Numbered from the stretch's first letter, positions 9,332-16,588 are shown. The stretch is 64,000 bases of DNA from Kurthia huakuii LAM0618 (GCF_000505545.1 NZ_AYTB01000002.1:124001-188000); one strand, 5' to 3'. Notes: generated by a model from the sequence alone, not told the origin. Program-made: numbers and translations.

Positions 9332-9525
9332 AAAATATAATTGAAAATGAGCGAAAGAAATTGAATTTATCAAGGGAAGAATTAGCAAACTTGGTACAAG
9401 TTTCTCGACAAACGATCTATTTCTTAGAAACTAATAAATATAATCCTTCGCTTCAACTAGCTTATAAAATAGCTAAACAACTTAATAAACCAATCGAAGA
9501 ACTATTTATTTTTGAAGATGAATAA
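9328..9525 (+). CDS. Small XRE-family HTH transcriptional regulator
   Basis: 65 residues consisting almost only of a Cro/C1-type helix-turn-helix (residues about 6-60): [49 protein letters not shown]. It matches the short YozG-like regulators often found next to small membrane proteins. A strong promoter with a palindrome over the -10 lies upstream. The next gene follows 73 bp later on the same strand, so the two are probably one unit. Its AT-rich codons differ from the flanking genes. It is likely a repressor of its own operon; its effector is unknown. Confidence 0.88.
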   Translation: MKNIIENERKKLNLSREELANLVQVSRQTIYFLETNKYNPSLQLAYKIAKQLNKPIEELFIFEDE

Positions 9526-9598
9526 TTATAAAAAGAAAATGTACATTAATCATTATTAGAGTATTAAATTATTAACGTTTATATGGGGAGGAATTTAG

Positions 9599-9979
9599 TT
9601 GAATTTATTAGTTAAGGCAGATGAAAGAGAAGAGATGAATTTAAAGAAAGCTTCTTACTATGGCATGTTTACTTCATGGATGATGGCTGCGATTATAATG
9701 GTTGTATTGATAGCATTAGGTGAAAAAGTAGCCTTTTTTGCGGTGACTGCATTCTTCGTAGCGCAACAATTGATAGCGATTGTTTTGACAAATTTTTTGA
9801 ATAAAAAAATTTATGATAGCTTCTCAATAATTATGATTTCAATGTTTATAATTGGATGTATTAGTCTAACAATAATTTCTGTAATAACTAGTCAAATATT
9901 TTATTTGTCAGGTATTATTCTTTTTGTTTTATTTGGTTTTTTAGGTATTAAAAGAATGTATAAATTGAATAATCTTTAA
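9599..9979 (+). CDS. Small four-helix membrane protein of the cassette
   Basis: 126 residues starting at a TTG preceded by GGGGAGG at seven bases. After a charged N-terminus (KADEREEMNLKK) it has four hydrophobic helices at about 22-42, 46-66, 75-97 and 101-118, and a short basic tail. I do not recognise a named family with confidence; genes of this shape commonly sit behind a YozG-type HTH gene in Firmicutes. No catalytic motif is visible. With the regulator it may form a self-regulated membrane module (immunity, stress or toxin-like), but this is a guess. Confidence 0.65.
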   Translation: MNLLVKADEREEMNLKKASYYGMFTSWMMAAIIMVVLIALGEKVAFFAVTAFFVAQQLIAIVLTNFLNKKIYDSFSIIMISMFIIGCISLTIISVITSQIFYLSGIILFVLFGFLGIKRMYKLNNL

Positions 9980-10043
9980 GGTGTATTTTCATTGTGCATC
10001 CTGAGGTTATTAAGCATAATTGACGATGAAATTCTTATAATTT

Positions 10044-10280
10044 TACGAACGTAGTGAGCATACATTAATTTGTAGTGGACGCATCGAAATCGAGCGGGTA
10101 AATGAGCTATTGCATGCGGAAATTCCACTCGACCACGATATTGTCGGTGGCTTAATGCTAGAAAAAATGCAGCGTGTGCCGCGACCGGGTGATGTATTTG
10201 AGGCGTATGGTTTAACATTTACGGTTAATAACATAGAAGGAACACATGTGACGAAGGTGACAATCGTGAAAGGTTCATAA
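10044..10280 (+). pseudogene. C-terminal remnant of a HlyC/CorC transporter
   Basis: The frame from 10044 reads YERSEHTLICSGRIEIERVNEL... to ...VTKVTIVKGS and a TAA at 10280, 78 residues. This is the CorC_HlyC transporter-associated domain, with its GR-I-E-I-E-x-V-N-E-L-L and IGGL-like (IVGGLMLE) motifs and the closing G-x-x-F-x-x-x-G-L-x-F-x-V. A stop codon lies directly upstream in frame, so it cannot be expressed as part of a full transporter. It is the other end of the gene begun at 8966. The native terminator follows. Confidence 0.88.
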
Positions 10281-10287
10281 GTGGGAA

Positions 10288-10320
10288 AAGAGCTTCTACA
10301 ACGTGTAGAAGTTCTTTTTT
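10288..10320 (+). terminator. Terminator of the former HlyC/CorC gene
   Basis: CTTCTACA...TGTAGAAG hairpin followed by TTCTTTTTT. Confidence 0.8.
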
Positions 10321-10511
10321 GGCGATTTTCGGGGTACATTACATGAAAAAGTTCCAAACCTTACACGATTGTAAGGTAAATGAAAGTTAAGTCGATGGAG
10401 CGTAAGGTAAAACTTCGCGATAATAAGAATGTAAACAAACAACACATAACTTTAACGATACAGCTATTACAGCTATAAATAGACGAATAAAACTTTAGGA
10501 GGTTTAACGTT

Positions 10512-11069
10512 ATGGAAACTTTACAAACAACATCACTTAATGAAGTATATGAGGAATACAATCGCTACATTTATCACTTGTGCTTAAAACTGACTCGCAA
10601 CAAAGCAGAAGCAGAAGATTTAATGCAAGAAGTTTGGGTGAAAGTCGTACGCTACGAATCATATGTCGCACAAGTCGATCACTTAAAAGCTTGGTTAACA
10701 ACAATTTGCATGAATACATTCCGCGACCGCTACCGCAAAAATGTACGTCGCAGCAAATATATGATGAACCAACCGGATACACTTGACGTACCCGTACTGG
10801 ATTTAGTTCCAAACGATGACCTATCTACGGAGGAGTTAATCGAAAAGGAAGATGTCGCGAAAGTCGTACAAGAAAAAATCAGCCAATTAGACGGCATCTA
10901 CAAAAATACATTGCTGTACTTCTACGTGCATCAGCTTTCTTTAATCGAAATCGCTGACATTATGAAAGTATCAATCGGTACCGTAAAATCACGCCTATTC
11001 CGCGCGAAAGCACGCCTAAAAGAAATGGTGTTATCAGACGAAGCGGCAGCATCAGCGATTATGGCCTAA
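10512..11069 (+). CDS. ECF-type RNA polymerase sigma factor
   Basis: 185 residues with sigma region 2 (LNEVYEEYNRYIYHLCLKLTRNKAEAEDLMQEVWVKVVRYESY, about 8-52, including the DLMQEVWVK core-binding helix) and region 4 (LDGIYKNTLLYFYVHQLSLIEIADIMKVSIGTVKSRLFRAKARLKE, about 127-172) with its helix-turn-helix. No sigma 1.1 or region 3 is present, as expected for ECF (group 4) factors. AGGAGG precedes the ATG. No anti-sigma factor gene follows, which is unusual; a hairpin-rich non-coding stretch lies downstream instead. Target promoters are unknown. Confidence 0.9.
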   Translation: METLQTTSLNEVYEEYNRYIYHLCLKLTRNKAEAEDLMQEVWVKVVRYESYVAQVDHLKAWLTTICMNTFRDRYRKNVRRSKYMMNQPDTLDVPVLDLVPNDDLSTEELIEKEDVAKVVQEKISQLDGIYKNTLLYFYVHQLSLIEIADIMKVSIGTVKSRLFRAKARLKEMVLSDEAAASAIMA

Positions 11070-11072
11070 TTA

Positions 11073-11128
11073 AATAAGTGATGAATCGACTCGTTCAGAT
11101 TCGAAAGGCAAATAAAGCTTCTGACAAG
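11073..11128 (+). repeat. 56-bp direct repeat, copy 1
   Basis: From AATAAGTGATGAATCGACTC to ...GCTTCTGACAAG. Copy 2 at 11193-11248 is identical except for one A/G difference; the period is exactly 120 bp. Confidence 0.9.
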
Positions 11129-11192
11129 CGGCGACTAGCCGCGTAGGAAGAAGTGATTTGACCCGAGAATCTAGTCGATGAAACCGGATAAC

Positions 11193-11248
11193 AATAAGTG
11201 ATGAATCGACTCGTTCAGATTCGAAGGGCAAATAAAGCTTCTGACAAG
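11193..11248 (+). repeat. 56-bp direct repeat, copy 2
   Basis: Second copy of the 11073-11128 repeat, 120 bp downstream, one mismatch. Each copy holds a GAATC/GATTC hairpin and is followed by a different structured segment. Confidence 0.9.
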
Positions 11249-11571
11249 TTTAGTGTACGTTAACCTAAAAATAGTAAATAACCTAGCGCCACAGGAAGCG
11301 CTAGTCATTATATAAGCTACTGTCGACCGAGAAGCGGTAGTAGCAATACGTTCATACATAGCACGCTGTCGTAAGCAGCCGTGCTAGTCAAAACTCATCA
11401 ATTTAACATAGAAGAATCGAAATCCTTCTAAGAGCCGATTCATTGAAGTGGTCGGCCCCCCGAGGTTTATATAGCAAAAGAAGTTAGTCGAATACGGAAC
11501 TGACCTAAAGAACTGAGACAACATAAAAAGAGAAAGACACTTTCAGGGTATAAAAACGTTGGAGGTGTTTT

Positions 11572-11787
11572 TTGATGGGCAAAAAACAAGTAGATTCGTA
11601 TGAAGCGAAAATAAAAGCGATTGAAATGAAGTTCGCACAACTGCCCAAATTACGTGGAGAACTTCCCAAACCAAGACCGATAACGAACACCCCAACCGCC
11701 CTTTTTCAGAAGTATACCGAAACAACTACGAAGACGCGCAATCTCCAGAAACTTTACTTTTGTAAAATGCATAAAGATGAATTATAA
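11572..11787 (+). CDS. Hypothetical small protein (71 aa)
   Basis: ATG 11572 is preceded by GGAGGTG at good spacing, which is the main support. The predicted protein begins with an amphipathic, Lys/Glu-rich helix (MGKKQVDSYEAKIKAIEMKF), followed by a proline-rich segment (LPKLRGELPKPRP) and a basic, Thr-rich tail. No family is recognised. Its last codons overlap the -10 element of the toxin-antitoxin promoter, so the 3' end may be fortuitous. It could be a remnant of a larger gene. Confidence 0.4.
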   Translation: MMGKKQVDSYEAKIKAIEMKFAQLPKLRGELPKPRPITNTPTALFQKYTETTTKTRNLQKLYFCKMHKDEL

Positions 11788-11811
11788 TTAGTTGTACAAT
11801 ATGTCGTACAA
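11760..11811 (+). promoter_or_regulatory. Promoter and YefM-type operator of the toxin-antitoxin operon
   Basis: TTGTAA (11760-11765), 17-bp spacer, TATAAT (11783-11788). A palindrome TTGTAC (11792-11797) ... GTACAA (11806-11811) follows; TGTAC/GTACA-type palindromes are the established YefM-YoeB autoregulatory sites in E. coli. Confidence 0.8.
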
Positions 11812-11827
11812 TAAGGAGGCTGAATTT

Positions 11828-12094
11828 ATGGAAGCCATTGCGTATTCTAATTTCCGCCAAAATTTACGTGGCTATATGAAACAAATCAACGAAGACTCAG
11901 ATACATTCATTGTGACGACAAAAAATGTGGAAGATACGGTGGTTGTGATGTCAAAACGTGACTATGATGCCATGCAAGAAACATTACGCACGCTATCTAA
12001 TTCGTATGTGATGGATAAAATTCGTCGCGGCGATGAACAATTTCAAGTAGGAAAAGGCACAGTACGTGAATTAATCGAGGCCGAAAATGATTAA
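11828..12094 (+). CDS. yefM: Antitoxin of the YefM/Phd family
   Basis: 88 residues from ATG 11828, which is preceded by AAGGAGG; an upstream in-frame ATG at 11792 lies in the operator and is rejected. The N-terminal half (MEAIAYSNFRQNLRGYMKQINEDSDTFIVTTKNVEDTVVVMSKRDYDAMQETL) is the classical YefM DNA-binding fold. The acidic C-terminal tail is the expected toxin-binding, protease-sensitive segment. The gene overlaps the toxin gene by 8 bases. It neutralises YoeB and represses the operon with it. Confidence 0.93.
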   Translation: MEAIAYSNFRQNLRGYMKQINEDSDTFIVTTKNVEDTVVVMSKRDYDAMQETLRTLSNSYVMDKIRRGDEQFQVGKGTVRELIEAEND

Positions 12095-12344
12095 AACATG
12101 GTCAGATGATGCTTGGTCAGATTATATGTATTGGCATGACCAAGGGGATAAAAGTACAATCAAAAAAATTAATCGCTTAATTAAAGATATTGACCGGAAT
12201 CCATTTGAAGGAATCGGCAAGCCTGAACCATTAAAGTATGAGTTATCTGGCAAATGGTCGCGTCGAATAACAGATGAACATCGATTAATTTATCGTGTAG
12301 CGTACAATACCATTTATATTTACTCAGTGAAAGATCACTATTGA
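12087..12344 (+). CDS. yoeB: YoeB family mRNA interferase toxin
   Basis: 85 residues, the usual YoeB length. YoeB toxins bind the ribosomal A site and cut mRNA there. The E. coli YoeB catalytic residues E46, R65, H83 and the terminal Tyr84 correspond here to E47 (GKPEPLK), R66 (DEHRLIYR), H84 and Y85 at the end (VKDHY), so the toxin looks intact. The start overlaps the antitoxin stop, giving translational coupling. A terminator follows. Confidence 0.95.
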   Translation: MIKTWSDDAWSDYMYWHDQGDKSTIKKINRLIKDIDRNPFEGIGKPEPLKYELSGKWSRRITDEHRLIYRVAYNTIYIYSVKDHY

Positions 12345-12367
12345 ATCAGTCACTGTTTACAATTACG

Positions 12368-12408
12368 AAAAGCAGCTACGCAAGCAAATCGCGCAGCTGC
12401 TTTTTTTA
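12368..12408 (+). terminator. Terminator of the yefM-yoeB operon
   Basis: AAGCAGCT / AGCTGCTT stem with a long loop, then seven T. Confidence 0.8.
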
Positions 12409-12467
12409 TGTTTAATAACTTATACATAATAAATCGAATAACATTCCCAAATGATTCATTGGTAACC

Positions 12468-12503
12468 AACACCTCCATTTAATTGAATGTGGGGTGTTTT
12501 TGT
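12468..12503 (+). terminator. Second hairpin-T-run downstream of yoeB
   Basis: AACACC / GGTGTT stem with partial pairing inside, followed by TTTTTG. It has no gene of its own immediately upstream. Confidence 0.5.
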
Positions 12504-12510
12504 TGCATAT

Positions 12511-12543
12511 AAAAAAACGTCACGCGAATTTCGCGTGACGTTT
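12511..12543. terminator. Terminator of the spx-marR unit
   Basis: Perfect 12-bp stem AAACGTCACGCG / CGCGTGACGTTT around a 5-base loop; on the minus strand a T-run (12511-12517) follows. Confidence 0.8.
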
Positions 12544-12587
12544 AGTGCATTTCTTCCCACACAAAAAGAAATGCGTCCACATGACTT

Positions 12588-13022
12588 TTAGGCTTGCAGG
12601 CATTTCATAAAAATGACTTGCAACGTTTTTAATTCATCAGCAGTTAGCATGCCAAACATGCGATTCACAAGTGTCTCGATATGTTCGTATGCCTCTTCTA
12701 ATAGTTGTTTTCCTTCGGCCGTAATCTCTAGTTGAGAAGCACGGCGGTCGGATTGGTTTTGCGTTTTTTTAATATATTCAGCTTTTAATAGCTTGCTCGT
12801 CAAGACAGTTACGCCACCAGTTGTAACATGCAACGTTTCTGCTAAATCGGAAGGGCGTAGCGGACCTTTTGAATCAAGTAAATCCAATAATAAAATATGT
12901 GTTTTTGACAACCCTAAATTATTATGGCTATTCCATTCATTTGCCCACTTGCGTTCAATTGCAGCCGCTACTTCAAAAAGCGCTGTGATGCCATTATTGT
13001 GGCGATCTATCACTTTAATCAT
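12588..13022 (-). CDS. MarR family transcriptional regulator
   Basis: About 144 residues with the winged helix of MarR proteins in the middle: LGLSKTHILLLDLLDSKGPLRPSDLAETLHVTTGGVTVLTSKLLKAEYIKKTQNQSDRRASQLEITAEG, including the wing motif D-R-R. The start is uncertain (ATG 13022 or TTG 13028, neither with a good ribosome binding site). The gene begins 18 bp after the stop of the Spx gene upstream on the same strand, so coupled translation is likely. Its effector is unknown; pairing with Spx suggests a stress or redox setting. Confidence 0.88.
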   Translation of the reverse strand: MIKVIDRHNNGITALFEVAAAIERKWANEWNSHNNLGLSKTHILLLDLLDSKGPLRPSDLAETLHVTTGGVTVLTSKLLKAEYIKKTQNQSDRRASQLEITAEGKQLLEEAYEHIETLVNRMFGMLTADELKTLQVIFMKCLQA

Positions 13023-13040
13023 CTCCAAATTTTTTGACGT

Positions 13041-13445
13041 CTAGTAGTCGTTCGCAAGGCGTTGCATTTCAAATAATTCGAAAGCGCGTACTTTACGAGG
13101 GATGAAGCGGCGAATATCCATTTCGTTATAGCCAACTTGTAGACGTTTTGCATCTAAAAGAATCGGGCTACGAAGCATTTTTGGATGTTCTTTGACAATG
13201 CTATACAGTTCTTGAATTGATAATGTATTAATATCACAGTTCAAGTTTTTATAGTCTTTTGAGTTTGTTGAAATAATTTCATCTGTACCATCTTCAGTCA
13301 TGCTCAAAATGGTTTTGAACTCAGATAATGATAGCGGATCCGATGTAATACGCTTTTCAGTGTAATCAATCCCGTTGTCACGCAACCATTGTAAGGCCTT
13401 TTTAGATGATGTGCAGCTTGTTTGTGTGTAAATTGTAACAGTCAT
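13041..13445 (-). CDS. spx: Spx/ArsC family transcriptional regulator with CXXS motif
   Basis: 134 residues. Spx proteins bind the alpha C-terminal domain of RNA polymerase and redirect transcription under thiol stress. The sequence follows B. subtilis Spx closely (SMTEDGTDEIIST, KRLQVGYNEMDIRRFIPRKVRAFEL). However, the redox switch reads C11-T-S-S14 instead of C-x-x-C, so no internal disulfide can form. ATG 13445 follows AGGAA; an upstream in-frame start would add 11 residues absent from Spx. It may be a redox-insensitive paralog. Confidence 0.92.
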   Translation of the reverse strand: MTVTIYTQTSCTSSKKALQWLRDNGIDYTEKRITSDPLSLSEFKTILSMTEDGTDEIISTNSKDYKNLNCDINTLSIQELYSIVKEHPKMLRSPILLDAKRLQVGYNEMDIRRFIPRKVRAFELFEMQRLANDY

Positions 13446-13480
13446 GTAAATTCCTACTTTCGTTCGTTTAGTATACATAT

Positions 13481-13509
13481 ATCTTATCAGTAAGCTATCT
13501 ATAAGTCAA
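13481..13509 (-). promoter_or_regulatory. Promoter of the spx-marR unit
   Basis: On the minus strand TTGACT (13509-13504), 17-bp spacer, TAAGAT (13486-13481), 36 bases before the spx start codon. Confidence 0.65.
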
Positions 13510-13723
13510 ACTGAATTTTGTGAATAAACGATGAATAATTGTGAAGAAAAGAGCATATTTATCGTAAATGCATGTTTAAAATTCTGTATTCATATATAGG
13601 ACGTCTTTAAATGACACAGGTTGCAACCATACCTCTTTATGAAGGAATCCGTATGAATACCGTCATGATGGGATTCAGCGGACTATACCTATTTTGAAAG
13701 CGTTTTCTTTCACAAAATAGACA
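13510..13723. other. Intergenic stretch between spx promoter and the YitT terminator
   Basis: No supported gene. A 14-codon frame at 13653-13697 with AAGGA in front, a GGTTGCAACC palindrome near 13619 and a GAATCC/GGATTC pair around 13644-13676 are visible, but nothing ties them to a function. Confidence 0.4.
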
Positions 13724-13773
13724 AAAAAATACGATCAAAGAATCGGAAATTTCTTTGGTTGTATTTTTTTTTA
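13722..13773. terminator. Terminator of the YitT-family gene
   Basis: AATACGATCAAAGAAA / TTTCTTTGGTTGTATT hairpin flanked by A-run and T-run, overlapping the end of the minus-strand gene. Confidence 0.75.
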
Positions 13774-14658
13774 ATGAATATCTTGTTTTTTAAAATTACC
13801 ACCACTAATTTCCGACATATTACTAAACGCAAGGAATGCCGTAGGGTCAATTTCTTTTACAATCGATTTAAGTTTTGCCTCTTCTAGTCGGCTAATAACA
13901 CAGAAAATGACTTGCTTTTCATCATTTGTATAGCCACCGCGACCGTTTAAATACGTGACACCGCGACCTAAGCGGTACATAATTTTTTCACCGAGTAAAT
14001 CGGGTTTATCGCTAATAATCCAAATCGATTTCGTTTGATTAAAGCCTTCCGATACGAGGTCAATTGTTTTAAAGGCAATAAAATAGGCGATTAACGAATA
14101 CATAGCGCGGTCAAGGCCGAACACAAAGCTCGCGCTACCTAAAATAAATAAGTTCATGAACAAAATGATTTGCCCAACTGAAAAAGGTGATTTTTTATTG
14201 AACGTGATGGCGAGTATTTCACTACCATCTAAACAACCACCTGCACGAATGGCAATGCCCACACCAATGCCGAGCATAATGCCACCAAGTACCGTTGCGA
14301 GTAGCGTATCGTTTGTAAAGGCACCGTAATGGGGAATGAATGTAGTCGCAAGCGATAAGACAACAATGCCGTATGTAACCGAAATAGCGAAACTTCTTCC
14401 GATTTGTTTGTAGCCAAAATAAAGAAATGGTACGTTTAAAATGAATAAAAAGAGGCCAAGTGAAAGGCCAGTCATGTGTGAAATCATCATGGCAATACCT
14501 GTGACACCACCATCAATGAGTTGATTGGGGATTAAGACATTTTCAAGGGCAATGGCCATAATCAGTGCTCCGATCGTAATGCCTAAGAAGTTTAATGCGA
14601 TTTTTTTAAGCCCAGCTGTATGGCTGGGCGCTATACTGTCTGCTATGTCGTTCGTCAA
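13771..14658 (-). CDS. YitT family membrane protein (DUF161 plus DUF2179)
   Basis: 295 residues. Five to six TM helices with the repeated YitT motif (LIPNQLIDGGVTGIAMMIS at about 42-60; AIRAGGCLDGSEILAI at about 136-151) are followed by a soluble C-terminal DUF2179 domain (about 215-285, with YLNGRGGYTNDEKQVIFCVISRLEEAKLKSIVKEIDPTAFLAF). This is the standard layout of Bacillus YitT/YqfU/YpjC proteins, whose transport role is unproven. The start is a TTG at 14658 behind AAGGATGG; no in-frame ATG fits. Confidence 0.9.
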   Translation of the reverse strand: MTNDIADSIAPSHTAGLKKIALNFLGITIGALIMAIALENVLIPNQLIDGGVTGIAMMISHMTGLSLGLFLFILNVPFLYFGYKQIGRSFAISVTYGIVVLSLATTFIPHYGAFTNDTLLATVLGGIMLGIGVGIAIRAGGCLDGSEILAITFNKKSPFSVGQIILFMNLFILGSASFVFGLDRAMYSLIAYFIAFKTIDLVSEGFNQTKSIWIISDKPDLLGEKIMYRLGRGVTYLNGRGGYTNDEKQVIFCVISRLEEAKLKSIVKEIDPTAFLAFSNMSEISGGNFKKQDIH

Positions 14659-14761
14659 AAAAACACCATCCTTATGTATTAGTTTACGCTCATTTGTCGA
14701 GAGACGCCATTTAAAGGCATTAAAAAAAGAGAATTACCATAAATGGCAATTCTCTCATGTA

Positions 14762-16318
14762 TTATTGATGGCCAGTAGAGAACCATTCTGCTACGTCCCA
14801 TACTTTCGTTACGAGACCTTCGTAAAATTCAGGTTCATGCGATACAAGAACGATTGTGCCTTTGTATTCTTTCATCGCACGTTTTAATTCTTCTTTTGCA
14901 TCAATGTCCAAGTGGTTTGTCGGTTCATCAAATAGCATCCAGTTGGATTCATCCATCATCAGTTTACAAATACGAACTTTTGCTTGTTCGCCACCTGATA
15001 ATTGGCTCATTGGGCGGCTAATATGCTCACTTTTTAGCCCTGTTTTCGCTAGTAATGAACGCACAGCTGCTTGTGTCAGGCTAGGGTAGGCATTCCAAAT
15101 GACATCGATGGGCGTTTCTTTACCCGCTTTTACTTCTTGTTCGAAGTAAGATGGGAATAGGAAGTCACCACGCTCAACTTTACCGTCTAGTGCTGGGATT
15201 TTACCGAGCATTGTTTTAAGTAATGTTGATTTACCGACACCATTCATACCGACAAGGGCAATTTTTTCACCGCGCTCGATTTCAAATGTTAATGGTGGTA
15301 GTAATGGTTTGTCATAGCCGATGACTAAATCTTTTGCTTCGACAACATAGCGGCTTGAACTACGAGATTCTTCGAAGCGGAAGTTTGGTTTTGACGCCGT
15401 TTCAGGACGATCAATCATTTCCATACGGTCTAATTGTTTTTGACGTGATTTCGCACGACCTGTCGTTGAGAAACGCGCCTTATTTTTTTGGATAAATGTT
15501 TCTTGTTGCTTAATAAATTCTTGTTGTTTTTCATACGCATCGATATGTTGACGTTTATTAATTTCTGCCAGCTCTAAGAATTTTTCGTATGATGCTGTGT
15601 AGCGCGTTAATTTTGAAAACTCTAAGTGGAAAATAACGCCAACAACGTCATTCATAAATTCGACATCATGCGAGATTAATAAAAAGGCATGTGGATAATC
15701 TTTTAAGTAACTGCGCAACCAATCGATGTGCTCTTCATCTAAGTAGTTGGTCGGCTCATCAAGTAAGAGTACTTTTGGTTTTTCCAGCAACAGCTTCGCA
15801 AGTAAGAGTTTTGTACGTTGACCACCTGATAGGGCTGCTACGTCACGGTCAAGTCCGATAGCATCTAAACCAAGACCGCGCGCGATTTCTTCGACTTTCA
15901 TATCTAATGTATAGAAGTCGCCAGCTTCAAGGGCATCTTGTACTTCAGCCATCTCTTCTAGCAACTTTTCTAATTCTTCTGGCGATGCATCGGCCATTTT
16001 TTCGGCGATGCTGTTTAATTGTTGTTCTTTTTCAAAAAGGATAGCGAATGCGTCATTTAATGTGTCGCGAATCGTTTTTCCTGGTGTTAAAACGGTATGT
16101 TGGTCTAAATAACCGAAATGTGTTTTTGGTAGCCATTCTACGCGGCCTTCGTCATGTACTGCTTGTCCTGTGATGATGCTCATTAATGTTGATTTACCAA
16201 CGCCATTTGCGCCGACAAGTCCCACATGTTCACCTTCGACAATGCGGAATGATACGTCTTTAAATAATGTACGGTCCCCGAATGAGTGACCTAATTTATC
16301 TACTGTTAAAATAGCCAT
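14762..16318 (-). CDS. ABC-F family ATP-binding protein (YfmM-like)
   Basis: 518 residues, two ABC domains without membrane part. Walker A GANGVGKST (about 36-44) with LSGGQRTK and LLDEPTNYLDEEH in the first half. The linker (about 240-300) carries Q-rich helices. GMNGVGKST, LSGGEQAKV and FDEPTNHLDIDAKEELK are in the second half. It is close in length and wording to B. subtilis YfmM. ABC-F proteins act on the ribosome (translation factor or antibiotic protection); which applies here is unknown. ATG 16318 follows AGGAGG; an upstream extension lacks a ribosome binding site. Confidence 0.92.
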   Translation of the reverse strand: MAILTVDKLGHSFGDRTLFKDVSFRIVEGEHVGLVGANGVGKSTLMSIITGQAVHDEGRVEWLPKTHFGYLDQHTVLTPGKTIRDTLNDAFAILFEKEQQLNSIAEKMADASPEELEKLLEEMAEVQDALEAGDFYTLDMKVEEIARGLGLDAIGLDRDVAALSGGQRTKLLLAKLLLEKPKVLLLDEPTNYLDEEHIDWLRSYLKDYPHAFLLISHDVEFMNDVVGVIFHLEFSKLTRYTASYEKFLELAEINKRQHIDAYEKQQEFIKQQETFIQKNKARFSTTGRAKSRQKQLDRMEMIDRPETASKPNFRFEESRSSSRYVVEAKDLVIGYDKPLLPPLTFEIERGEKIALVGMNGVGKSTLLKTMLGKIPALDGKVERGDFLFPSYFEQEVKAGKETPIDVIWNAYPSLTQAAVRSLLAKTGLKSEHISRPMSQLSGGEQAKVRICKLMMDESNWMLFDEPTNHLDIDAKEELKRAMKEYKGTIVLVSHEPEFYEGLVTKVWDVAEWFSTGHQ

Positions 16319-16399
16319 GTTGCTAAGTTTTCCTCCTATTATATGCAAAAACAAAACTCCGAAACGCCGAAGCATTTTGGAGCTGTGTTAACGTAAAAG

Positions 16400-16588
16400 T
16401 TATTGTAGTTCTTGAAGTTGCTTGTTTAATACTGCTAATTCATTTTCCATATCTGTCAGGCGTTGTTCAGCCATTGCTAGTTGATCGTGGTGCCCTGTTG
16501 ATTCGATTTTTTCGATATCACCTTGTTGACGGATATAGTCGCTTTTTAATTCTAAAATTTGATATTCAATTTCTGCTTTTGTAGCCAT
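16400..16588 (-). CDS. SE1832 family small protein
   Basis: 62 residues, almost entirely a helical coiled coil: MATKAEIEYQILELKSDYIR, then GDIEKIESTGHHDQLAMAEQRLTDMENELAVLNKQL. This matches the short SE1832-family proteins of staphylococci and bacilli, function unknown. AAGGAGC precedes the ATG. It lies 82 bp upstream of the ABC-F gene on the same strand and may be co-transcribed. Confidence 0.82.
   Translation of the reverse strand: MATKAEIEYQILELKSDYIRQQGDIEKIESTGHHDQLAMAEQRLTDMENELAVLNKQLQELQ

Larger units (their letters stand above)
9080..10043 (+). mobile_element. AT-rich inserted cassette replacing the middle of the HlyC/CorC gene
   Basis: This 964-bp block between the two transporter remnants is visibly richer in A and T and in ATA/TTA-type codons than its surroundings. 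It carries an HTH regulator and a small membrane protein, with their own promoter. No transposase or integrase, clear terminal inverted repeats or target duplication were found, so the means of arrival (recombination or decay of a larger insertion) is unknown. Boundaries are inferred from where the transporter reading frame stops and resumes. Confidence 0.6.
11070..11571 (+). ncRNA. Hairpin-rich non-coding region (candidate structured RNA)
   Basis: About 500 bases without an open frame. Directly visible stem-loops: GAATC/GATTC within both direct-repeat copies; GCGGC/GCCGC at about 11128-11142, itself framed by CTTC/GAAG; CTAGCGC (11283-11289)/GCGCTAG (11298-11304); GCTACT/AGTAGC at about 11316-11344; AGCACG with inner CTG/CAG then CGTGCT at about 11359-11384; and GAAG/CTTC near 11411-11428. 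The series lies between the ECF sigma gene and a small ORF. I recognise no known RNA family in it. It could be a long leader or an independent RNA. Boundaries are approximate and the strand is assumed. Confidence 0.4.

Noticed and set aside
11073-11248. Two direct repeats considered as the start of a CRISPR array
   Set aside because: Only two copies, 56 bp long with a 64-bp gap, and no cas genes.
11070-11571. Considered tmRNA, group I/II intron or omega RNA
   Set aside because: No tag peptide or tRNA-like ends, no intron catalytic core such as domain V, and no adjacent tnpB/iscB.
13653-13697. 14-codon ORF with AAGGA upstream, resembling a leader peptide
   Set aside because: No attenuator or downstream gene on the same strand within reach; it is followed by the terminator of a minus-strand gene.
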